A stretch of 20,792 bases of DNA from CAYUTA01 sp964447605 (GCA_964447605.1 CAYUTA010000047.1:1-20792), one strand, 5' to 3'. Counted from the first letter of the stretch, positions 1 to 7,772 are shown. The notes: a model not told the origin generated them from the sequence alone. A program made the numbers and translations.

Positions 1-63
1 CGCTTGCTCGTTTTTCCTTATCCTGCTTTCAAGGTTCGTTTTGCTCACCACTATTTGTTTCAT
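1..63 (-). CDS. Start of an unknown ICE gene, cut by the window edge
   Basis: An ATG at 63 on the minus strand opens a reading frame that stays open for 21 codons to the window edge (begins MKQIVVSKTNLES). It has a plausible ribosome binding site, AAAGGGAG, nine or so bases upstream. It follows the DUF4406 gene by about 80 bases in the same direction, so it may belong to the same transcript. Too little is visible to assign a function. Confidence 0.45.
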   Translation of the reverse strand, partial: MKQIVVSKTNLESRIRKNEQA

Positions 64-145
64 TATATCACGCTCCCTTTCTTGATTCAACGGAATAGAC
101 TTGTATCGCAGTGGGTCGCTATTTATTTGCGCGATGCGCCAATAT

Positions 146-973
146 TCACCTGCACGGGTCGCTTTTGCCCGACCGAAACATGCGGCCAAGCAGAGGATCG
201 GGCATTTGTTTGACAGGTATGCCGCGCATGGCAGCATGTTCGATCTCAGCCTGCATCCCCGGCGTGGGCGGGTCGGCATACACATTGATCTGCTGGCAGT
301 TGTCAAGATAAGCAAGGCACGCCTGCATGGCCAAGCCGTCCTCGGCAGGGTCGTTGGCGTCGGCAAGCTGGGGAAAATAAATGTGCGGGCAAAACGGCAC
401 ATCGCCCTGCAACAAAATATTGCGGGCATACATACGGGCGCGTTCGATATTGGCCGCCATGTCCTCACCGCGAAGGGGCGCGCACACATACACCATATGC
501 GGTGCGCTTTTATCCCGTATACTCTGTGCGTCCAAATCTGAAAGCGGTTCGCTTTTAGGGTATAAGGTATCCTCGCACAGCTTATATGAGGTGTATTTCG
601 AATTGGGCGGCAAGCCGTAAGTCTCGCGGAACAGGCATTGGTATTCATTCCAGATTCCGTTCATCTGCTCATACGAATGGGAACACCAGTCGGCTTGGCC
701 CACTTCAACAGCGATGTTCCACATGACGAGGTCCATCGCCTTACAAGCCTGCAACATGGTTCTGTACGGTTTTCTGTCGGTGTTGGCAAGCCTATCGCAG
801 AATGTCTTGCGGCCCAGGTAATGTTCCTTGCCGCAGGAGATGGCGTTGGCCTGATACCAGTTGTAGAGCAGGGTGTATTTGCCGGGTTTAATGAAATCGT
901 CACGGACGAGGGTCAGGTATAATCGTTCAAAGCCGCGAACGTCGGTTAGGTCTAAAACAGGATAATCGTCCAA
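146..973 (-). CDS. DUF4406 domain protein (nucleoside deoxyribosyltransferase-like fold)
   Basis: A 275-residue protein of the kind carried by clostridial ICEs. The C-terminal third (from HMVYVCAPLRG to about GIPVK) has the features of DUF4406/nucleoside 2-deoxyribosyltransferase-like domains: a first strand ending in CAPLRG, an ARxYA helix, a PxxPHIYF segment and a late PTPGMQAEIEHA helix. The N-terminal 160 residues are rich in Trp, Tyr and Cys and I do not recognise them. The frame is open further upstream, but I choose a TTG start at 973 because AAAAGGAGG sits eight bases before it; the upstream ATGs at 1036 and 1129 have no ribosome binding site. The substrate is unknown. The family assignment is good, the reaction only a guess. 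Confidence 0.75.
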   Translation of the reverse strand: MDDYPVLDLTDVRGFERLYLTLVRDDFIKPGKYTLLYNWYQANAISCGKEHYLGRKTFCDRLANTDRKPYRTMLQACKAMDLVMWNIAVEVGQADWCSHSYEQMNGIWNEYQCLFRETYGLPPNSKYTSYKLCEDTLYPKSEPLSDLDAQSIRDKSAPHMVYVCAPLRGEDMAANIERARMYARNILLQGDVPFCPHIYFPQLADANDPAEDGLAMQACLAYLDNCQQINVYADPPTPGMQAEIEHAAMRGIPVKQMPDPLLGRMFRSGKSDPCR

Positions 974-1069
974 GGGGGAAGCCTCCTTTTCTTGCTTAAA
1001 ATATGAGTTGCATAACAGGCGAATGGGAGTTAACATACCGAACACCAGATGGGAAAGGGGGTAAACGGT

Positions 1070-1393
1070 ATGTGTGAAATGGATTCCATGGAGCTTTGGC
1101 GTGAGCAGGTCACGGAGCAATGTGAACATGCACTATTGCGGCTTCGGCGGGAAAGCGTCGAATATGACGCCGCCGTGCGAGAGAGGGTAACGCTTTCGGG
1201 GAAAGTGCAAGCCATTCTCGAGGGGAATGGCGAACTGCTCCTTTCCGGCGAAGACCGCAAGGCGCTGTATATTTACTTGGAGAAGCTGTGGTCATGCGCC
1301 ACAATGGAGGAAATGACCGTCTGCTACAAACAGGGCTTCGGGGACGCGCTCCGCATCGTGATAGGAACGGGCGCGCTGCCGGATCAGCGGTGA
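1070..1393 (+). CDS. Small hypothetical ICE protein, the only plus-strand gene in the element part
   Basis: A 107-residue acidic/helical protein (starts MCEMDSMELWRE, contains a YKQGFGDALRI segment near the end). The ATG at 1070 has a purine-rich AAAGGGGG eight bases upstream; an in-frame ATG at 1049 lacks one. The composition (Leu/Glu/Arg-rich helices, a terminal GF-containing helix) resembles small phage- and ICE-borne proteins of unknown function. It lies opposite to all its neighbours, and its 3' end meets the point where the leftward membrane-protein gene loses plausible sequence. That suggests it arrived with an insertion or rearrangement. No function can be assigned. Confidence 0.6.
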   Translation: MCEMDSMELWREQVTEQCEHALLRLRRESVEYDAAVRERVTLSGKVQAILEGNGELLLSGEDRKALYIYLEKLWSCATMEEMTVCYKQGFGDALRIVIGTGALPDQR

Positions 1394-1568
1394 CTGACGC
1401 TCCACGCAAAACCGTAGGCGACGCCTCAATCAAGTCCGTGGGCGTGGGCGTCGGTTCGAGCTGCTGGGCTTGCTTTCGTGCGTTGCAGGACACCACGAAG
1501 ATGATAATCAGCACGATAAGCACCAAACCGCCAACGCCAACAGCGAGCAGCTTTGTTTTTCTGTCCAT
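1110..1568 (-). pseudogene. Small single-pass membrane protein of ICEs, 3'-truncated
   Basis: The frame starts at an ATG at 1568 with AAAGGA six bases upstream. It encodes MDRKTK, then a strong membrane helix (residues about 8-27, LLAVGVGGLVLIVLIIIFVV), a Cys and a Pro/Thr-rich stretch (EPTPTPTD) up to about residue 60. From there on the product is Arg/Pro/Ser-rich and simply reads the antisense of the plus-strand gene ending at 1393. The natural C-terminus therefore seems lost at about 1390, and the remaining 90 residues are run-on. It lies just after the toxin-antitoxin terminator. Function unknown; similar short membrane proteins accompany thioester surface proteins in Tn1549-like elements (from memory). 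Confidence 0.5.
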
Positions 1569-1585
1569 AGTCTTTCCTTTCATAT

Positions 1586-1616
1586 AAAAAGGCAGCCTGC
1601 CGGGAAGCAGACTGCC
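1586..1616 (-). terminator. Rho-independent terminator of the toxin-antitoxin operon
   Basis: On the minus strand a GC-rich stem (arms GGCAGtCTGC and GCAGgCTGCC, loop of about six bases) is followed directly by TTTTT. It lies about 20 bases after the toxin stop codon at 1635 and separates the toxin-antitoxin unit from the next gene. Confidence 0.85.
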
Positions 1617-1634
1617 ATGTATTGAAACGCTTTA

Positions 1635-1949
1635 TCAGATTTTCTTTGGAAGGTTGCTTTTGCTGTAAAGTATCCGCCGAACCTCCATAACATCATCAAT
1701 CACTACATAGAAAATGGTGTGGTTCTTAACGTAGATCCTATAGTACGGATGCGAACGTTCCCTTGTGGATGGATATGGTTCAAACGCTTCCGGGCAGGAT
1801 AACCGTTCCCGGATAGCTGCTTGCACTCCGTTTATCATATCGTTTGCGGCAACGGGGTTACGAAGCCGTATAGCGATATAGTCAACGATTTCATTTAGGT
1901 CGTCCTCAAACAGCGGAAGGAAACTGAGCTTATACTGTTTGTTCGGCAT
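1635..1949 (-). CDS. RelE/ParE-family toxin of a type II toxin-antitoxin system
   Basis: A 104-residue protein of typical RelE/ParE length. It has the family layout: an N-terminal strand (KLSFLPLFEDDLNEIVDYIA) leading into helices, then a C-terminal sheet with YYRIYVKNHTIFYVV and a final VRRILYSKSN strand. Members are ribosome-dependent mRNA interferases or gyrase inhibitors; which one cannot be read from the sequence. The start overlaps the end of the antitoxin gene by 20 bases and has AAAGGAG seven bases upstream inside that gene, so the pair is translationally coupled. Its likely role is stabilising the element. Confidence 0.88.
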   Translation of the reverse strand: MPNKQYKLSFLPLFEDDLNEIVDYIAIRLRNPVAANDMINGVQAAIRERLSCPEAFEPYPSTRERSHPYYRIYVKNHTIFYVVIDDVMEVRRILYSKSNLPKKI

Positions 1950-2199
1950 GGACGCGCTCCTTTACTCTTGAGAATACCTCGTCCTCAGTGTAACGAACGT
2001 CATCCATTGCTGCGGCTTTGTCCGCTTCATCAAGCTTTAATTCGATTTCATCCGTCAATGCGGTATACTGCTCCAAGCTAAGAACGACCATTGAACCATA
2101 TCCGTTCTTGGTAAGGTAGACCGGCTTTCCTTGCTTAACAGTTTCTTCGATTTCTGTAAACCTGTTTCTTAAATCAGATACGGGGCGAATATTAATCAT
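1930..2199 (-). CDS. Phd/YefM-family antitoxin
   Basis: An 89-residue protein with the Phd/YefM DNA-binding domain at the N-terminus (MINIRPVSDLRNRFTEIEE, then GKPVYLTKNGYGSMVVLSLEQY). An acidic C-terminal tail would wrap the toxin. I take the ATG at 2199, with GGGAGGTG six bases upstream, over a GTG at 2208 that lies within that site. The gene precedes and overlaps the toxin. Family members repress their own operon, and the palindrome at 2218-2246 just upstream is a fitting operator. Confidence 0.88.
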   Translation of the reverse strand: MINIRPVSDLRNRFTEIEETVKQGKPVYLTKNGYGSMVVLSLEQYTALTDEIELKLDEADKAAAMDDVRYTEDEVFSRVKERVHAEQTV

Positions 2200-2217
2200 C
2201 TTTCCCACCTCCCTCTC

Positions 2218-2246
2218 ATGGCGTTACATTATCACAATAACGCCAT
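2218..2246 (-). promoter_or_regulatory. Operator-like palindrome over the toxin-antitoxin promoter
   Basis: Perfect nine-base arms ATGGCGTTA and TAACGCCAT flank an eleven-base loop. On the minus strand the loop carries GATAAT preceded by TG (extended -10 type), with TTGCTA about 15 bases upstream as a weak -35. The antitoxin ribosome binding site follows directly. A repressor bound here would cover the promoter, as expected for antitoxin autoregulation. There is no T-run on the minus strand, so it is not a terminator of the upstream surface-protein gene. Confidence 0.6.
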
Positions 2247-2273
2247 TTTAGCAATAGCATATGCGTCAGTCCG

Positions 2274-3932
2274 TTATTTATGCATTCGCCTGCGGATAAT
2301 GGCATATGCCGCCAGCCCGCCGCCAATAAGCACAGTCAGGGCGATGGCGATCACCACGTTGAACTTATCGGAATCAATGCCCAGCTTGACAGTGGGTGTG
2401 TTGACCACAACCACTTCCTTGGGCGCTTCACTGGTGTTCGTCATGGTAATTTCAATGCTTTGCGGCACAGCCGGGAAGAAATTGGTGGGGACCACCGTTT
2501 CCTCCAGTTGGTACTTGCCCGTAGGCAGGCCGTAAATCAATGCTTCGGCGTTCTTATCCATCTGGATGGTGGATAAGCTGCCCTTGGCGTCGTACCAATA
2601 CACGCCGTCCTTTACCGTGAAGGTCAAAGGCGTTGTCAGTTTATCCGCCGCCTTGAGCTGGAACGCCGCGCCCATGAGAGGCTTCTGCGTTTTGGCGTGA
2701 ACCTTGGAAATCTTCAGCGCCAGCGGAAGGTCGACCACCGACAGGCTGGTTTCAGCGAGATAGTTGCCGTCGCTGTCCACCAGCAGGTTCGTGGGGGTGG
2801 CGGAAGCCTTTTCCTCGGTTTTTGCGGTCGAATCCCCGCCGTCCGTTTTGTTGCTTTCTTCATTATTGTTCATATCCTCGCTCTGCTTCGCTCCAAGGCT
2901 GGTGGCGATGACCCTTTCCGTGCCAACCTCCGTGGAAACGGGCGCGGAAAGCGCATACCCCACGGGGCCGGTCAGTTCCGTCACGGTATAGGAACCGGCA
3001 GGCAGATAGCAGATAACGACCTGTCCCTTGTCGTTGACGGGGAAGCTCTCAACGCCGGTTTCATTGGCCTTGGCGGGTTGGTAGGTCCCGTCCTGCTGCA
3101 AAACGAGCTTGACGACCTTTCCGTCCTGATCGGTCAGCTTAAAGGTTGCGCCGGCGAGCAGCGTTTTTGTTGCGCCGCATTGCTTTTCGATCAAGAGACG
3201 AGTAGGCACGTTGGATACGGTGTACTGGAGCGGATGCTCCTTGGCGTGGGCGCTGGTTATTTCAAATTCCAAGCCCTCCAGCACCACATATCCCGACTGC
3301 TGCTGTTCCGTGAGCTTGTATTTGCCCTGGGAAATGAACTCGACCCGCGCTTTGCCCTGCGCGTCGGTGACGAGGGTGTCCGTGATCTTCACGATATGCA
3401 GGGGCTTTTCCGCTTCCGCCGCAGAGAGGCTCTGGTTTGTCTGTATCTCGGACACGAGCCGCTGGAAGCTTGCGCCCGCGTCCGCCATCATGGTGTCCAT
3501 AGGGATGGCGGGATAGGTATGCTCCACCACCCACAGCATTTTGTCGTAGTTTGCGCCCGCTGGCCATGCCACAGTGGTGAAGTTCTGCGGGAACTGGCTT
3601 ATGTTGCTCTCCTGCGAAGCCGCGATGGTGAGCGGATACGATTCCGCCATATCGAGGCAATAGGCCGTGAAGGTCTGGTTGTCGGCGGTATGCACCCAAA
3701 TTTTCATAACGTTATTCAAGCCGTACACGCCGCCGTTCTGTTCAGCGCCGTTTGCGTCCATGACCGAAAACATGGCGCTGGAAAAGTCGAGAATGTAATC
3801 ATCCTTGGTGTACGCCGTGACCGCTTCTCCGATATCCGGCACACGGGTGGGCGTGGACGCGCCGCTTGCGTATGCGGTCATGGGCAGAATAAAGAAAAGC
3901 GCCGCACAAAACAGCGCAACGAGCTTTTTCAT
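2274..3932 (-). CDS. Secreted, membrane-anchored thioester/SpaA-type surface protein, apparently internally deleted
   Basis: A 552-residue surface protein. Residues 1-22 form a signal peptide (KKLVALFCAALFFILPMTAYA). Residues about 40-150 resemble a Cys-Gln thioester adhesin domain, with the candidate Cys at 92 (AYCLDMAESYP) and the YDKMLWVVEHTYP segment at 129-141. Three prealbumin-like (SpaA/Cna-B) units follow: a C-terminal half only (about 178-245), one at 243-345 (VTELTGPVGY) and one at 402-515 (YQLEETVVP). A low-complexity Asn/Glu/Thr linker lies at 350-380 and a membrane helix with basic tail at 526-552. No LPxTG signal is seen. The usual TQ-A-IW segment with the thioester Gln is missing. 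I choose ATG 3932, ten bases after GGAGG. Such proteins mediate attachment or mating contacts. Confidence 0.82.
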   Translation of the reverse strand: MKKLVALFCAALFFILPMTAYASGASTPTRVPDIGEAVTAYTKDDYILDFSSAMFSVMDANGAEQNGGVYGLNNVMKIWVHTADNQTFTAYCLDMAESYPLTIAASQESNISQFPQNFTTVAWPAGANYDKMLWVVEHTYPAIPMDTMMADAGASFQRLVSEIQTNQSLSAAEAEKPLHIVKITDTLVTDAQGKARVEFISQGKYKLTEQQQSGYVVLEGLEFEITSAHAKEHPLQYTVSNVPTRLLIEKQCGATKTLLAGATFKLTDQDGKVVKLVLQQDGTYQPAKANETGVESFPVNDKGQVVICYLPAGSYTVTELTGPVGYALSAPVSTEVGTERVIATSLGAKQSEDMNNNEESNKTDGGDSTAKTEEKASATPTNLLVDSDGNYLAETSLSVVDLPLALKISKVHAKTQKPLMGAAFQLKAADKLTTPLTFTVKDGVYWYDAKGSLSTIQMDKNAEALIYGLPTGKYQLEETVVPTNFFPAVPQSIEITMTNTSEAPKEVVVVNTPTVKLGIDSDKFNVVIAIALTVLIGGGLAAYAIIRRRMHK

Positions 3933-3934
3933 GT

Positions 3935-4378
3935 TCAATTTTCCTCCCTGTTTCTGATAATTCTGCGGCGATAGCCCCGCCCGGCGATTGTGCCAATGAA
4001 ATGCTGACGCTGTCTGACTTTTTCTTCGGAGCGTTCCAGCCCGGCGATGTTCTCGGAAAGCTGCTTTGATATGGATTCCAGCTCTTGCGGATCGTTGCAG
4101 GCGTCGATCACAAGGTATTCCCAGCGCTTTAGCTTTTTATTGTACGCCGCCATGATCTCTCTCGCGCCGTCTTTATCCCTGACGCTTGCCATGAGGCGCT
4201 GGCCCGCGCTGCGCCGGTAAGAGCTGCGAAGCTTCGCCGTGTCCTTGTTCACCTTGTGCCGGGCCAGGATTTTCTCCATTTCATCGCTGCTGATGCGCAT
4301 ATCCTGCGCGAGCTTTTCAAAAATCTCATCTATCGCGGCCTGCGGGATGGGATCATTCTGTTTCTTCTTCCGTGGCAT
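3935..4378 (-). CDS. Hypothetical ICE protein, basic and helical
   Basis: A 147-residue highly charged protein (starts MPRKKKQNDPIPQ) with predicted helices throughout. It contains a segment resembling a short helical DNA- or protein-binding region (ISSDEMEKILARHKVN) and a Glu/Arg-rich possible coiled coil (ELESISKQLSENIAGLERSEEKVRQRQ). The C-terminus is strongly basic (GRGYRRRIIRNREEN). TAGGAGGT lies six bases before the ATG. Its start overlaps the upstream ParB-like gene by 26 bases, and its stop abuts the surface-protein start, so the genes form one operon. I do not recognise the family. Confidence 0.7.
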   Translation of the reverse strand: MPRKKKQNDPIPQAAIDEIFEKLAQDMRISSDEMEKILARHKVNKDTAKLRSSYRRSAGQRLMASVRDKDGAREIMAAYNKKLKRWEYLVIDACNDPQELESISKQLSENIAGLERSEEKVRQRQHFIGTIAGRGYRRRIIRNREEN

Positions 4379-5312
4379 CCTCGTACCTCCTACAATCGTT
4401 GGGTTTGATCTGGTTTTCTAAAATATCTTTGAACAGCAGGAACTTTTCAGCGTACTCGCCAGCCTCCCGGATCGCGTCGTCAACGGCGTCGGAACGGACG
4501 CCGCAATAGTCGATCCAAATGCGAACTGTGGTATCCGTGACCTCCATTTTGCCCGCCTGCTCCATAGCACGGTTGATAGCGACGGCGATAGCGTGCTTCT
4601 CATCCGCCCTTTTCACGCCGCGCTTATATGCCTTGGCTGCCTCCACATATTCCTCAACTGCGTCCTCACGCTCGTCCTCGGGAAGCTCCATAAGCCTGCG
4701 GGTCACGTCGTAGGCGGCGTTGACGGTGATTTCATCGGCTGCCACGGCCTGTTTGACAAGCTCGGGGGCGTCCTCATCGATTTTCATGATTTTGCCCATG
4801 GTGCGCTCACCGAGGCCGACGGTTTTCGCAAGATCTTTGCGGGTGTCGATTTTTTCGTCTGCATCAGAAATCGCTTTCGGCAAGGTTGCCGAAAGCGATT
4901 TTGCGTCATGACTCTTTTTGTCGCCTCCCGCATCCGATTGCTTTTTCTTAGCCCTTGCCTCAATTTTATCCCTGAGTTTCAGCGCGATCTGCCCAAGCTG
5001 ATATGCTGTGAGATTGCGCCGTCCCTTCTGCGTGTTGACCATCCATTCCATAGTGGCCAGCTTATCCTCAAAATCGAGGACGACCATGCGGTAGGGGATA
5101 TCGTGCGCAGTGCAGATGTCATACCGATGATGCCCGTCCACCAGCGTCATGTCCTCCATGCAGATCATGGGGGAATAGCAGCCGTTCTTCAGGATGTCGG
5201 CGGTAAGGGCTTCGTGTTCCTCGTCCGTTATGGGCGGCAATAAATCGCGCAGCTCCGGGTCAATGACGGGGCCGCGCTCCGTAGATCCGTATTCTCTTTT
5301 GATTTCTTCCAT
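4353..5312 (-). CDS. ParB N-terminal (ParB/Srx-fold) domain protein of ICEs
   Basis: A 319-residue protein with a ParB-like nuclease/CTPase-fold domain at its N-terminus: LTADILKNGCYSPMICMED, followed by LVDGHHRYDICTAHDIPY, where DGHHRY replaces the usual GHRR. A helix-turn-helix-like region follows (DLAKTVGLGERTMGKIMKI), then a long helical C-terminal part rich in Glu, Ala and Lys. The ATG at 5312 is nine bases after AAGGAG; a TTG six bases earlier is too close to it. It is distinct from the canonical ParB at 5614-6516. The protein may regulate transcription or act in element maintenance; the partner is unknown. Confidence 0.75.
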   Translation of the reverse strand: MEEIKREYGSTERGPVIDPELRDLLPPITDEEHEALTADILKNGCYSPMICMEDMTLVDGHHRYDICTAHDIPYRMVVLDFEDKLATMEWMVNTQKGRRNLTAYQLGQIALKLRDKIEARAKKKQSDAGGDKKSHDAKSLSATLPKAISDADEKIDTRKDLAKTVGLGERTMGKIMKIDEDAPELVKQAVAADEITVNAAYDVTRRLMELPEDEREDAVEEYVEAAKAYKRGVKRADEKHAIAVAINRAMEQAGKMEVTDTTVRIWIDYCGVRSDAVDDAIREAGEYAEKFLLFKDILENQIKPNDCRRYEDATEEETE

Positions 5313-5325
5313 GCACAAAAACTCC

Positions 5326-5610
5326 TTATCTTTCTTGCTGTTTGGGTCGTTTGGCGATATGCGGCGGATTAGCTTTTTCGTATTCCGGCGTGATCACCTT
5401 AAAATCATCCACGTTGGGAATCAGCGCAAGCGAACCGCCGCCATCCCATTTCATGTGGACGTCGCCAATATCGTCAACGAAAGCTACGGTCCCGCGTGCG
5501 CCTGCCGGGATTCTTTCGCCAACCATTTGCTCGTTGAGTTCTATGCGCATGCCTGGCCTGTAACGCTCTTTGATGTGCTGTATCCGATGCGGTTTGAGCT
5601 GCTCATTCAT
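5326..5610 (-). CDS. DUF4314 family protein
   Basis: A 94-residue protein with a small beta-barrel pattern: ERYRPGMRIELNEQM, then PAGARGTVAFVDDIGDVHMKWDG and a closing LALIPNVDDFKVI. This matches the DUF4314 family common in clostridial ICEs. The fold resembles SH3-like modules, but no role is established. It starts three bases after the parB stop codon and lies 13 bases before the next gene, so it is co-transcribed with the partition genes. Confidence 0.78.
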   Translation of the reverse strand: MNEQLKPHRIQHIKERYRPGMRIELNEQMVGERIPAGARGTVAFVDDIGDVHMKWDGGGSLALIPNVDDFKVITPEYEKANPPHIAKRPKQQER

Positions 5611-5613
5611 GCG

Positions 5614-6516
5614 TTATCGCTCCATTCCGGTCCGACTTCGTTGCCGTGCCTCTAAAATATCGAGTATTGCGTCCTTGATCTGCTCGGCGGAGTAGCTATG
5701 CGGGAAGAAATCCCTAAGCTCGTCCGCTTTGAAGCTAACGTTGTGCGTTTGTGTTTTCTCGCCGCGGAGCATATCGGAAACCGTATCCGCGTCGAGCTGC
5801 CCGTGCTGGGAAAGCTGTTTCATGTTCTTTGCCTGCGTCAGCGACGGATATTTGCGTGAATCCCATATCGCCATGTACACGATCTCCTGCTCGACGGGTT
5901 TGAGGTAGGAAAGCTCTACGGCGGGGTGGAATTTCAGCTTGCCGCTGTCCACAAGCTCCAGCAGCTGCGGCGATAGCTCCGTCAATCTGATGTAGCGCAT
6001 GACGTTGCGGTAGTTATCGCCGGTTTCCTCGCCAACGATCTCTGTGGAGCGGCGACCCTCCGAGACAACTAGTCCCGCCTGCCGCTTATGCTCCAAGGCT
6101 TCGAGCTTCATCTTGAAGGCAAAGGCTTTTTCCGAGGGGAGTATGCTTTCACGGTGTAGGTTGGCGTCAACCATGCAGAGGGTGGCGGTATCGTCGTCCA
6201 TATTGCGGACGGTGACGGGCACTTGCTCCAAACCCGCAAGCCTACAGGCGGCAAGCCGTCTGTGGCCGCTGACGATCTGGTAATCGCCGTTTCCATCACA
6301 GCGGCACAGGATTGGTTCAAGTACACCGTTCTCTTTGATGCTTTCAGCCAGCTTTATAAGCTCATCATCCTCACGCACCTTGAATGGGTGGTCCGGAAAG
6401 GGCTTTAACCTGTCTGGGGAAAGGCTTGTGGGCAGAGTTTCCAGCTCCACGGTCGGCTCGAAAAGGTCATCTAACGGTCTGATGCTGATGCGCCCGGAGC
6501 TGCTCTCTCTCGGCAT
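5614..6516 (-). CDS. parB: ParB/Spo0J-family partition protein
   Basis: A 300-residue protein. The N-terminal ParB domain carries the pieces expected for CTP and parS handling: LKPFPDHPFKV, ESIKENGVLEPILCR, YQIVSGHRRLAACRLAG (GHRR box) and ANLHRESILPSEKAFAF. A central helix-turn-helix is plausible around TEIVGEETGDNYRNVMRYIRLTELSP, and the C-terminal part is helical, for dimerisation. With ParA it would segregate the circular form of the ICE. Its start lies 50 bases inside parA and is preceded by GGAGGTG, so translation is coupled. I saw no obvious parS palindrome in the window. Confidence 0.9.
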   Translation of the reverse strand: MPRESSSGRISIRPLDDLFEPTVELETLPTSLSPDRLKPFPDHPFKVREDDELIKLAESIKENGVLEPILCRCDGNGDYQIVSGHRRLAACRLAGLEQVPVTVRNMDDDTATLCMVDANLHRESILPSEKAFAFKMKLEALEHKRQAGLVVSEGRRSTEIVGEETGDNYRNVMRYIRLTELSPQLLELVDSGKLKFHPAVELSYLKPVEQEIVYMAIWDSRKYPSLTQAKNMKQLSQHGQLDADTVSDMLRGEKTQTHNVSFKADELRDFFPHSYSAEQIKDAILDILEARQRSRTGMER

Positions 6517-7291
6517 TCTCTATCACCTCCATCGCTAGATTTGCGTATACCTCGGCCACCTTGCCCTTAGGGTCGTGCTTGAAGATGCTCTTTCCCTCAG
6601 CGCCGCACTCAACGGCACGGACGCTCATGGGTATCTCGGAATCGAAAACTTTGACGCTGCCGCCATAGGTGGAGCGGATGAGGTCGACAACGTCCCTTGC
6701 AAAGTTGGGGCGCTTATCCATCATGGTGATAAGCACACCCTCCACCTTGAGGTCGGGGTTCATCTTGCGCCTGACTTTCGCGTAGGTTTGGAACAGAAGC
6801 TCTAAGCCTTTTGCTGAGAAAAACTGCGGCTGGGTGGGGATGAGTACGCTATCCGCCGCAACCAAGGCGTTGATGGTCAAAATATTTAGACTGGGCTGGC
6901 AATCGATGAGGATGTGGTCGTAAAAGGGGCGGGCTACATCCACATACTGGCGCAGCATGTTTTCCCTGCCGTACTCGTTAATGAGCAGAGTTTCATATCC
7001 GGAAAGCTGGATGGATGAGGGCATGAGGTCGATGCCCTCGGCGTGGTGGATTATGCCCTCGGATGGGTCGATGGGTTGTTCCGCAATGGCCTTGTCGATA
7101 ACGTCGGCAATGGTGTGCGGAAGTTCGTCCGGGGTCTGGCAGCCGAGACTCATGGTGAGGTTAGCCTGCGGGTCCAGATCAATACACAGGACTTTCTCAC
7201 CTTGCTGGACAAGAGCTGCGGCGAGGTTCACTGTGGTGGTGGTTTTCGCTACGCCGCCTTTCTGATTCACGATTGCGATTACTTGGGACAT
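6467..7291 (-). CDS. parA: ParA/Soj-family partition ATPase
   Basis: A 274-residue deviant Walker-A ATPase. It begins MSQVIAIVNQKGGVAKTTT, with the signature Lys at 11 and the P-loop Lys at 16. LCIDLDPQANLTMSLG and DHILIDCQPSL follow as the Walker A' and B regions. ParA binds DNA non-specifically in its ATP form and positions the ParB-bound DNA. AAAGGAG lies six bases before the ATG. It is the first gene of the partition operon and overlaps parB. Chromosomal Soj is similar, but the companion genes are ICE types, so I assign it to the element. Confidence 0.93.
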   Translation of the reverse strand: MSQVIAIVNQKGGVAKTTTTVNLAAALVQQGEKVLCIDLDPQANLTMSLGCQTPDELPHTIADVIDKAIAEQPIDPSEGIIHHAEGIDLMPSSIQLSGYETLLINEYGRENMLRQYVDVARPFYDHILIDCQPSLNILTINALVAADSVLIPTQPQFFSAKGLELLFQTYAKVRRKMNPDLKVEGVLITMMDKRPNFARDVVDLIRSTYGGSVKVFDSEIPMSVRAVECGAEGKSIFKHDPKGKVAEVYANLAMEVIENAEREQLRAHQHQTVR

Positions 7292-7487
7292 GGAATGCTC
7301 CTTTCAGTGTTGTACTACTAAGCTGGGTTAGAGCTTATATGTTCTTTCTCCAGCCAAGTAAAAGATTTAACGGGGGTTTCAGGGGGTGTGACAGACTGCT
7401 CCGATTCCCGTTGCGGCAGGAAAAATACGGTCTACCGACAAAAGGGCAGACTTCCCCCATGAAACTTTGGGGATGGAAATTAGATTA

Positions 7488-7706
7488 TTATTCTCTCAAT
7501 ACTTCTTCTAATGTGTTACCGATATGCCTGTAACCGTCCGCACCCCTCGCCAGGTCGCATCCGGCCTTAATGCGTTCTTCGAGGCAGCAACAGACGGGGA
7601 CAAGGCAGCCGCGCTTCTTGCCGCCGTTGTGCAGGCAGTATTTGCAGTCGCAGTCGGCGGCGGAGTAGCCTTTGAACTTGTTGTATCTGCGTGTGTTTGG
7701 ACCCAT
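7488..7706 (-). CDS. Small Cys-rich protein at the ICE border
   Basis: A 72-residue basic protein with eight or so Cys residues, grouped as DCDCKYCLHNGGKKRGC and LVPVCCCLEERIKAGC. This suggests metal binding, probably Zn. Such proteins occur in ICEs of Firmicutes; function unknown. AAGGAGG lies eight bases before the ATG at 7706. It lies upstream of parA with about 200 bases between them, in which a CCCC/GGGG hairpin is visible but no clear terminator. It is the last protein gene before the tRNA. Confidence 0.72.
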   Translation of the reverse strand: MGPNTRRYNKFKGYSAADCDCKYCLHNGGKKRGCLVPVCCCLEERIKAGCDLARGADGYRHIGNTLEEVLRE

Positions 7707-7772
7707 GTTGACGGCCTCCTTATTGAATTGAAAACAAACTGAAAACGGCGGACGGATAAGAGGAAAGAACGC

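Noticed and set aside
2697..3974. 425-codon plus-strand frame over the surface protein
   Set aside because: The minus strand has a signal peptide, domains and membrane anchor in order; the plus translation is low-complexity Gly/Arg/His.
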